Source of the DNA: CAYRGQ01 sp964444885
Lineage (GTDB): Bacteria; Bacteroidota; Bacteroidia; Sphingobacteriales; Sphingobacteriaceae
NCBI GenBank assembly: GCA_964444885.1
Contig: CAYUIZ010000143.1
Span: forward strand, 1 to 6,614
Length of the DNA: 6,614 nucleotides
Reading direction: 5' to 3'
In this document: positions 1 through 5,069 of the stretch, in pieces
How the letters are laid out: every line of letters starts with the position of its first letter
Position numbering within the stretch: the first letter of the stretch is position 1
The notes under the pieces: model-generated
The model's input: only the letters and a program-made list of their open reading frames with translations
What the model was told of the DNA's origin: nothing
The model's database searches: none
Program-made: the position numbers and the translations under genes

Positions 1-8
1 TGCAGTTA

Positions 9-43
9 TTTTGCGGTTTTATAAGTGATAGTTGTTATATTTG
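9..43 (+). promoter_or_regulatory. Candidate Bacteroidota-type promoter upstream of the first DegT-family gene
   Basis: An exact match to the Bacteroidota -7 element TAnnTTTG is seen at 36-43 (TATATTTG), with a TTTTG at 9-13 that could serve as the -33 TTG element. The 22-base gap is slightly long for this promoter class. The predicted start of transcription near 50 would leave a leader of about 125 bases before the ATG at 177. That leader holds two small hairpins: GCCATT/GATGGC at 65-70 and 78-83, followed by four Ts, and TTTTTGC/GCAAGAA at 128-134 and 144-150, followed at 158-163 by six Ts. Nothing else recognisable is seen in 1-176. The promoter call rests on motif matching alone. Confidence 0.35.
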
Positions 44-176
44 CTGATATTATACTGGGTTGACGCCATTAAAAAGCGATGGCTTTTGGAATATTGCAGG
101 TTTGGATGCATTGCTACATTTTACCTGTTTTTGCGTCGCCCGAGCAAGAAACGTTACTTTTTTATAACCTACAGAT

Positions 177-1529
177 ATGAAGAAATCTCTAAACCGCCGG
201 CATTTTATCCAGCAAGCTGGTATTCTCGGATCAGGAATCGCATTAAGCGGGTTGCCAACATTAACCATCGCGACCCAAGAGGGGGGAAAGCCCGCGATTT
301 TGGGAGGAGCAAGAGCTTACCAAGGCGGCTTCTCGCATTGGCCTATCTATGATAAAACGGAGGAAAACGCGCTCGTAGCCGTGCTGAACAGCAATAGGTG
401 GGGGCGGCTGAACGGTGCGGTCACGGCCAATTTTGAGACTGAGTACGCAAAATTGCTGGGCGTTGGCCATAGCTTAGGCGTGTCAAGCGGCACAGCAGCC
501 TTGACGACGATTTTGGGTGCCCTGGATATCGGCCCGGAGGATGAGGTGATTATGCCCATCTATACGTTTATCGCCACGTATAATGTAATTGTCTTGAACT
601 ACGCGTTGCCCGTATTTGTCGACACAGACATCAATACGTTCCAAATCGACGCGAATAAGGTCGAAAGCGCTGTCACGCGCAACACGAAAGCCATCATGCC
701 CGTGCATATCGGCGGGTCGCCAGCAAACATCGACCAGTTCATGGAGATTGGCCGTAACACGAACGTGCCGATAATTGAAGACGCTTGCCAAGCGCATCTA
801 GCCGAATGGCGCGGCAAGAAAGTTGGCTCGTTCGGCTTGGCTGGCGCTTTTAGCTTCCAGTCGTCTAAAAACCTGAATTGTGCCGAAGGCGGGGCGGTGA
901 CCACTAACGACGAAAATTTCGCCAGGCTTTGTTATACCTTCCACAATCAAGGCCAAGGCGGGACGGGTACCTCATACGGCACCGGCGCGGGTACGCGGGC
1001 AAGCAACTTGAGGCTTACCGAGTTCCAAAGCAGTTTGTTGCTGGCGCAGATGACCCGTTTCGAAGGCCAAGTGCGGGTACGGGACGAAAACGCCCGGTAC
1101 TTGACGCGCTTGCTGGACGGTATCCCGGGGATTGAACCGGCCAAGTTGTACGAGGGCACCGACCGGTCGGCCTACCACTTATATATGTTTAGGTATCTGA
1201 AGGAGCATTTTAACGGGTTGAGCCGGGCGCAATTCATGAAAGCGCTTTCCGCCGAGGGCATTCCTTGTTCTTCCGGATACACGTCCATGAATAAAGGAGA
1301 TTACGTCAAGAGCTTGGCATCCAACAGGCACTACTTGAAAATCTACGGCAAGCGGAAAATGAATCGCTGGGTAGAAGAGAACCAGTTTCCGCAAAATGAC
1401 CTGATAACGGAAGAGCAGGGCATCTGGTTTACCCAAACCATGCTGTTGGGGTCGCGTGAAAACATGGAGCAGATAGCCGAGGCGATCAGGAAGATACAGA
1501 AATACGCCAATGAACTGAAAACCGTCTAA
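177..1529 (+). CDS. Tat-exported DegT/DnrJ/EryC1/StrS-family PLP-dependent aminotransferase (first paralog)
   Basis: This is a 450-residue PLP-dependent enzyme of the fold-type I DegT family. Characterised members move an amino group onto keto-sugars, usually nucleotide-linked, in the cytoplasm. Here the N-terminus is a twin-arginine signal: N6-R7-R8-H9-F10 followed by a hydrophobic stretch (about 15-32), with mature-like sequence from about KPAILGG. The protein should therefore be exported folded with its cofactor. Visible family motifs are the EDACQA segment with D202, expected to contact the PLP ring nitrogen, and SFQSSKNLNCAEGGA with K231 as the expected Schiff-base lysine. The lysine is present, so it is not of the histidine-bearing dehydratase subtype. 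The C-terminal motifs EGIPC and the IWFTQTMLLG region are also intact. The ATG at 177 is the only start that gives a compact Tat signal, and no Shine-Dalgarno is seen. Substrate is unknown. It is about 40-45% identical by eye to the gene at 3528-4934. Confidence 0.88.
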   Translation: MKKSLNRRHFIQQAGILGSGIALSGLPTLTIATQEGGKPAILGGARAYQGGFSHWPIYDKTEENALVAVLNSNRWGRLNGAVTANFETEYAKLLGVGHSLGVSSGTAALTTILGALDIGPEDEVIMPIYTFIATYNVIVLNYALPVFVDTDINTFQIDANKVESAVTRNTKAIMPVHIGGSPANIDQFMEIGRNTNVPIIEDACQAHLAEWRGKKVGSFGLAGAFSFQSSKNLNCAEGGAVTTNDENFARLCYTFHNQGQGGTGTSYGTGAGTRASNLRLTEFQSSLLLAQMTRFEGQVRVRDENARYLTRLLDGIPGIEPAKLYEGTDRSAYHLYMFRYLKEHFNGLSRAQFMKALSAEGIPCSSGYTSMNKGDYVKSLASNRHYLKIYGKRKMNRWVEENQFPQNDLITEEQGIWFTQTMLLGSRENMEQIAEAIRKIQKYANELKTV

Positions 1530-1539
1530 CCTCGGAAGC

Positions 1540-1604
1540 ATGTTTTTTAGGTGTTGGCCGCGGCAGGTTGCGAATGGCCGGCTCCTAGGTACGAACATAT
1601 TTTT
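1540..1604 (+). terminator. Probable intrinsic terminator between the first DegT gene and murQ
   Basis: A long imperfect hairpin lies 10 bases after the stop codon. The visible paired blocks are ATGTT 1540-1544 with AACAT 1594-1598, TAGG 1548-1551 with CCTA 1584-1587, and GGCC 1556-1559 with GGCC 1576-1579, with G-C and wobble pairs between them. The stem is followed after one A by five Ts at 1600-1604. That arrangement fits a Rho-independent terminator, although the internal loops are large. If it works, murQ needs its own promoter or relies on readthrough. No clear TAnnTTTG element is seen in the short stretch 1605-1632; TATTTTTC at 1598-1605 is one mismatch away. Confidence 0.45.
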
Positions 1605-1632
1605 CTCATAACTATTTCACATAACATCTGAT

Positions 1633-2466
1633 ATGGGTATTCGTATTACGGAAAGTCCTTCATCCTATAGGCACCTGGAGGAAAAATCCATCCAAGAGAT
1701 CACATCCTTCATTAACGAAGAGGATGGAAAAGTGGCTCCAGCAGTCAAATTAGCGCTGCCCGAGCTTAACCGCTTGATCGCGGCGGTCGTTGATCGCATC
1801 CGGCAAGGCGGGCGTTTGTTTTATATTGGCGCCGGCAGCGGCGGCAGGCTCTCTGTATTGGATGTCATCGAATTGCCGACGACGTACGGCGTAGAAAAAG
1901 GGGTTTTTAACGTTATCTTGGCTGGCGGAGTCGACCGTTTGGCCGATGCCTTGGAAGAAAAGGAAGACGATCGCGAAGAGGCCTGGGCCAAGCTCCGCGA
2001 GGCTGGCGTTAACGAGAAGGATATCCTGGTCGGTATTTCGGCCAGCGGGACGACCCCGTTTGTGCTTGAGGCATTACAGCGAGGCAAGGAAGCCGGCATC
2101 GCAACGGGGTGCATCGTTAGCAACCCCAATTCGCCCATCGCCGCGCTCGTGGACTATCCGGTCGAAGTAATTACTGGGCCTGAGTTTATTACGGGGAGTA
2201 CGCGAATGAAGTGCGGCACGGCCCAAAAAATGGTTTTTGATATCATCAGCACGACGACCATGATTCAGCTGGGGCGCGTGGAAGATAATAGCATGGTGCA
2301 CGTGGCGCTGATCAACGACAAGATTACCGACCGGGCAGTACGGATGCTGCAGGAGAAGTCGGGGCTTGAAAATTATGACGAGGCTAAAAGCATTTTGTTG
2401 GAAAGAGGCAGCGTGAAAAACGCCTTGACGGCTTTGGCGGCAAATGGGGTTAAATTGCCGGAGTAA
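1633..2466 (+). CDS. murQ: N-acetylmuramic acid 6-phosphate etherase
   Basis: MurQ cleaves the D-lactyl ether of MurNAc-6-phosphate to give GlcNAc-6-phosphate and D-lactate, a cytoplasmic step in peptidoglycan recycling or MurNAc use. The 277-residue product has the family's N-terminal TESPSS segment, a SIS (sugar isomerase) domain with the phosphosugar-binding stretches GAGSGGRLS (66-74) and GISASGTTPF (134-143), and the signature TGSTRMKCGTAQK (187-199). E80 in VLDVIELPTTYG matches the catalytic Glu83 of Escherichia coli MurQ by alignment from memory, and E111 in EKEDD matches Glu114. The length is usual for Bacteroidota MurQ and a little shorter than the roughly 300 residues of enterobacterial enzymes. 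No signal peptide is present. The ATG at 1633 places the conserved N-terminus correctly, and no Shine-Dalgarno is seen. The kinase downstream would supply its substrate. No PTS transporter (MurP) is in the window. Confidence 0.95.
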   Translation: MGIRITESPSSYRHLEEKSIQEITSFINEEDGKVAPAVKLALPELNRLIAAVVDRIRQGGRLFYIGAGSGGRLSVLDVIELPTTYGVEKGVFNVILAGGVDRLADALEEKEDDREEAWAKLREAGVNEKDILVGISASGTTPFVLEALQRGKEAGIATGCIVSNPNSPIAALVDYPVEVITGPEFITGSTRMKCGTAQKMVFDIISTTTMIQLGRVEDNSMVHVALINDKITDRAVRMLQEKSGLENYDEAKSILLERGSVKNALTALAANGVKLPE

Positions 2467-2472
2467 GGCCGC

Positions 2473-2527
2473 ACAATTTCGGGAAGCATGTGGGGCGCGG
2501 TCAGCGTGCATCCACCGGTAATTGTTT
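2473..2527 (+). other. Nested hairpin after murQ, possible weak terminator or mRNA 3' structure
   Basis: Six bases after the murQ stop the sequence can fold as three nested stems: ACAATT 2473-2478 with AATTGT 2520-2525, CGG 2480-2482 with CCG 2515-2517, and GCATG 2486-2490 with CGTGC 2505-2509 (one wobble). Only a short run of Ts (2525-2527) follows, so termination would be inefficient, and a stabilising 3' structure or processing site is equally possible. The 5' arm carries one copy of the TCGG(n)AAGCATGT motif (2479-2491). Pairing was found by eye, and no folding energy was calculated. Confidence 0.3.
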
Positions 2528-2556
2528 CCCCGCCCATGGCGGTGGCTATTCGTTTT

Positions 2557-2596
2557 GCGCGGCTTCGGCAAGCATGTTCCACGTGCAGGGTCGCGC
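2557..2596 (+). other. Second intergenic hairpin between murQ and the kinase gene
   Basis: GCGCG 2557-2561 pairs with CGCGC 2592-2596, continued by CTT/GGG-type pairs, and an inner GCATG 2572-2576 pairs with CGTGC 2582-2586 around a five-base loop. The inner stem is the same GCATG/CGTGC pair as in the hairpin just upstream, and its 5' arm again contains TCGG(n)AAGCATGT (2565-2577). No T-tract follows on the plus strand, so this is not a standard terminator. An A-rich stretch (nine As at 2611-2619) separates it from the kinase start. The whole gap 2467-2645 shows no credible protein gene. Confidence 0.3.
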
Positions 2597-2645
2597 CTAG
2601 GCAGCGCATGAAAAAAAAACAAGAAAATATAGCAGAATAATCCAC

Positions 2646-3509
2646 ATGATACTTGTAGCGGATAGTGGTTCTACGAAGACCGATTGGGTCGGTATTTTGC
2701 CGTCGGGAGAGAAAGTCTCGTTCGTCACCGAGGGCTACAACCCGTTTGTGCAATCGGAGGCCTACATGAAGGATTCGATCTCCCGAGCGACGGCTGCGCA
2801 CATCGATACGGCAGCGGTGGAATACGTTTATTTTTACGGTGCGGGCTGCCAAGGGGAAAAAATAGCAGTGGTTGAGCGGGTCTTGAAAGAAGTCTTTGGC
2901 CGGGCGGCGGGCGCAGAAGTTGCCGTTGACCTGCTCGCGGCAGCCAAATCCTTGTTGGGAGACCGCGCGGGCTTTGCCGCTATTTTAGGGACGGGTACCA
3001 ATACCTGCCTGTACGACGGCGAAAAAATAACTTACCACGTGGATTCGCTGGGATACCTCTTGGGCGACGAGGGGAGTGGCTCGGCCATCGGCCGGCAAGT
3101 TTTGGCGGATTTTCTGCGCGGGCGAATGCCTGCCGAAATAAGGGAGCGCTTCGTGGATACCTATCGGGCGCAACCGGATAGCCTGCTCGAAGAGGTGTAT
3201 GCGGTGCAACAGCCCAATCGGTATTTAGCTTCCTATGCAAAGTTTGCCGGCATGGACGGGGTGTACGACGCATACGGCAAAAGCGTGGTGTTGCACGTAT
3301 TTCGCTTGTTTTTCGAGAACCTCGTGCTGGCCTATCCGGGCTATCGCCAATATCCATTTAATTGCGTCGGTTCGGTCGCTTTCCATTTTAAGGAAGCATT
3401 GGCGGAAGTGGCAAGCAAATACGGGATGGAGTTGGGTACGATTAGGCCGGATGTTATTGACGGATTGGTCGCTTACCACGAGGCAGTGGCGGACCATTCG
3501 GGACGTTGA
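2646..3509 (+). CDS. murK: BadF/BadG/BcrA/BcrD-family amino-sugar kinase (MurK- or NagK-like)
   Basis: This is a 287-residue ASKHA-fold kinase. Visible motifs are phosphate 1 at the N-terminus (ADSGSTKTDW, 5-14), YGAGC (64-68), an acidic D95 in VDLLAAA that probably marks the catalytic region, phosphate 2 (LGTGTNTCLYDG, 114-125), LGDEGSG (139-145), and a C-terminal adenosine-type motif VGSVA (241-245). The family includes GlcNAc kinases and MurK, which phosphorylates MurNAc and GlcNAc at the 6-position. The adjacent murQ favours MurK, because MurQ needs MurNAc-6-phosphate and no PTS gene is visible. The protein should be cytoplasmic, with no signal peptide. The ATG at 2646 starts directly at the conserved nucleotide-binding strand. 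It is followed after 18 bases by the second DegT-family gene, so the two are probably co-transcribed. Family is firm; choice between MurNAc and GlcNAc as main substrate is inferred from context. Confidence 0.82.
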   Translation: MILVADSGSTKTDWVGILPSGEKVSFVTEGYNPFVQSEAYMKDSISRATAAHIDTAAVEYVYFYGAGCQGEKIAVVERVLKEVFGRAAGAEVAVDLLAAAKSLLGDRAGFAAILGTGTNTCLYDGEKITYHVDSLGYLLGDEGSGSAIGRQVLADFLRGRMPAEIRERFVDTYRAQPDSLLEEVYAVQQPNRYLASYAKFAGMDGVYDAYGKSVVLHVFRLFFENLVLAYPGYRQYPFNCVGSVAFHFKEALAEVASKYGMELGTIRPDVIDGLVAYHEAVADHSGR

Positions 3510-3527
3510 GTAGAAGTTGATAATCCA

Positions 3528-4934
3528 ATGAACGTATTCATGAATAAAGCTAATATTATGAGAAACAAAGAATTGTCGCGGCGCGATTTTATCGGCAAAA
3601 CAACAGTCTTAGGCGCCGGGATCACCTTAGCGCCGTCGCTGATGAAAGCTTCGGGTTCGGGGTTGCAGGCAAGCAAGCCGGCCATCCTTGGCGGGACTGC
3701 TGTTCGCAACAAACCCTGGATGGAATGGCCAGTTTGGAAGCCGGAAACCGACGAAAAGCGGTTGCTGGAAGTCGTGCGAAGCGGCGTTTGGTCGCGCAGC
3801 AAGGTCGTCGCGGAGTTTGAGCAGGCTTGGGCGAATGCCGCCGGCGCAAAGCGTTGTGTCACGGTCGTAAACGGCACGAACGCGCTCATCACAGCAATGG
3901 TTCAGTTAGGTATCGGTGCCGGCGATGAGGTCATCTTGTCGCCCTATACGTTTATCGCGTGTTCGTCAGCGATTTTGGCCACCGGAGCCATCCCTATTTT
4001 TGTGGATGTCGACCCGGAAACCTACCAAATCGATCCGGCAAAAATCGAGCAAAGCATTACCAGCCGCACGCGCGCGATTATGGCCATCCATATCCTCGGC
4101 TTGCCCTGTGACATGCCGCGCATACTGGATATCGCCCAAAAGCACGACCTGTTGGTGTTGGAAGACGCCTGCCAGGCATGGCTTGCCGAGATCAATGGCC
4201 AAAAAGTCGGCACGTTTGGCGATGCGGGATGCTTCAGCTTCCAGAACTCCAAGAGCATGGCCATGGGCGAGGGCGGGGCAATCGTCAGCAACGACGAGGC
4301 CTTCATCGACCGGTGTTTCTCTTACCATAACTTCGGGAACCCCTATGGCTCGGTGGCCGCTAACCACGAGCAGCCGGGTACGGTGATGATGGGAACCAAA
4401 CTGCGGTTAACCGAATACCAAGCGGCGATCGGGCTTGCCCAACTCGCCCGGCTGGAAGAAGACACCCGAGTGCGCACCGAGAATGCCCATTACCTGCATT
4501 CCCTGATCAAGGACATCCCGGGTATCATCCCGTATCGGCTATACGACCACGTCACGCGTGCGGTATTCTTCCTGTTTCCCTTCCGTTACCAGCAAAACCA
4601 GGCCCACGGCCTGACTCGGGCAGGATTTATCCGAGCGTTGCGGGCGGAGGGCATCCCCTGCACGACGGGATATACGCCCTTGAACAAAATGCCTTATTTG
4701 GCCCATGCGTTCCAAACGAAAAACTTCAAGCGCATGTACACCGAACAAGAACTGGATATCGACGCGTACAACCAGCGGAACCACTGCCCTAAGAACGACG
4801 AACTATGCAATGACGAGGCTATTTGGTTTACGCAAAACATGTTGTTAGGGCCACGCTCGGATATGGAAGAAATTGCATTCGCTATTGAACGCATCCAGAA
4901 AAACGCATCCCAGATCGCGAAGCAAAACTCGTAA
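3528..4934 (+). CDS. Tat-exported DegT/DnrJ/EryC1/StrS-family PLP-dependent aminotransferase (second paralog)
   Basis: This 468-residue enzyme is paralogous to the gene at 177-1529, from the KPAILGG segment to the C-terminal MLLGPRSDMEEIAFAIE helix. A twin-arginine signal is clear (ELSRRDFIGK, arginines 18-19, then a hydrophobic stretch to about residue 40), so export through Tat to the periplasm is expected. Catalytic features are intact: LEDACQA with D213 as the probable PLP-nitrogen ligand and SFQNSKSMAMGEGGA with K242 as the Schiff-base lysine. Three in-frame ATGs are possible (3528, 3540, 3558). I chose 3528 because it lies 18 bases after the kinase stop and is preceded by ATAATCCA, as is the kinase start. 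The ATG at 3558 is nearly as good and gives an n-region like the first paralog's. Relative to that paralog it has a few extra residues around HEQPGTVMMG, a region likely to shape substrate choice. Substrate is unknown. Confidence 0.87.
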   Translation: MNVFMNKANIMRNKELSRRDFIGKTTVLGAGITLAPSLMKASGSGLQASKPAILGGTAVRNKPWMEWPVWKPETDEKRLLEVVRSGVWSRSKVVAEFEQAWANAAGAKRCVTVVNGTNALITAMVQLGIGAGDEVILSPYTFIACSSAILATGAIPIFVDVDPETYQIDPAKIEQSITSRTRAIMAIHILGLPCDMPRILDIAQKHDLLVLEDACQAWLAEINGQKVGTFGDAGCFSFQNSKSMAMGEGGAIVSNDEAFIDRCFSYHNFGNPYGSVAANHEQPGTVMMGTKLRLTEYQAAIGLAQLARLEEDTRVRTENAHYLHSLIKDIPGIIPYRLYDHVTRAVFFLFPFRYQQNQAHGLTRAGFIRALRAEGIPCTTGYTPLNKMPYLAHAFQTKNFKRMYTEQELDIDAYNQRNHCPKNDELCNDEAIWFTQNMLLGPRSDMEEIAFAIERIQKNASQIAKQNS

Positions 4935-5011
4935 TCCGGAGGTGCCGGAGTGATGGGTTGGCCTCTGGCCTCCCGGCTCGGCTCCGTAAGGATGGATTAC
5001 GCGGGCTTTTT
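4930..5011 (+). terminator. Long nested hairpin with T-tract after the second DegT gene
   Basis: A perfect 8-bp inverted repeat, CGTAATCC 4930-4937 with GGATTACG 4994-5001, encloses CGGAG 4946-4950 with CTCCG 4982-4986, GGG 4955-4957 with CCC 4972-4974, and a GGCC-TCT-GGCC tip at 4960-4970. About 20 base pairs are therefore nested in register. The outer stem contains the TAA stop codon, and five Ts follow at 5007-5011. This looks like a terminator or attenuator that would lower expression of the downstream ceramidase-like gene, unless that gene has its own promoter. TATTTATG at 5037-5044 is only a one-mismatch match to TAnnTTTG. Confidence 0.45.
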
Positions 5012-5069
5012 AAAACACAGAAACCAATGGCACCCCTATTTATGGCGTGCCGAAATAGATGGGAAATGA
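4953..5069 (+). CDS. Doubtful small leader ORF overlapping the next start by ATGA
   Basis: An ATG at 4953 opens a 38-codon frame whose TGA (5067-5069) overlaps the ATG of the downstream gene (5066-5068) as ATGA, a classic coupling arrangement. It is preceded by GGAGG at 4938-4942, ten bases upstream and the best Shine-Dalgarno-like sequence in the window. The product would be a basic, tryptophan-rich small protein with no recognised domain. Against it: the frame sits largely inside the hairpin at 4930-5001, the other genes here use no Shine-Dalgarno, and a short frame can end this way by chance. The frame is also the in-frame continuation of the DegT gene after its stop. It is listed as a candidate only. 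Confidence 0.22.
   Translation: MGWPLASRLGSVRMDYAGFLKHRNQWHPYLWRAEIDGK

Noticed and set aside
32..352. Plus-strand open frame running from the leader into the first DegT gene
   Set aside because: It overlaps the start of the DegT gene in another frame. The DegT frame has a Tat signal and family motifs, whereas this one has none.
2074..2622. Minus-strand open frame of 182 codons covering the murQ end and the following gap
   Set aside because: Its product is rich in His/Arg/Cys with no domain, it overlaps murQ antisense, and the gap part is explained better by hairpins.
2608..2640. Ten-codon ATG frame with an oligo-A run just before the kinase gene
   Set aside because: It is very short, made mainly of lysine codons from an A-tract, and has no ribosome binding site. 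An A-rich untranslated leader is the simpler explanation.
177..4934. Recent tandem duplication of the DegT genes
   Set aside because: The two proteins are only about 40-45% identical by eye, their DNA is well diverged and their signal peptides differ, so the duplication is old or the genes were acquired separately.
4958..5065. Extending the ceramidase-like protein to a TTG start at 4958
   Set aside because: The extra 36 residues place a long hydrophilic, arginine-rich stretch ahead of the signal peptide, lie inside a hairpin and resemble no ceramidase N-terminus. ATG 5066 fits better.
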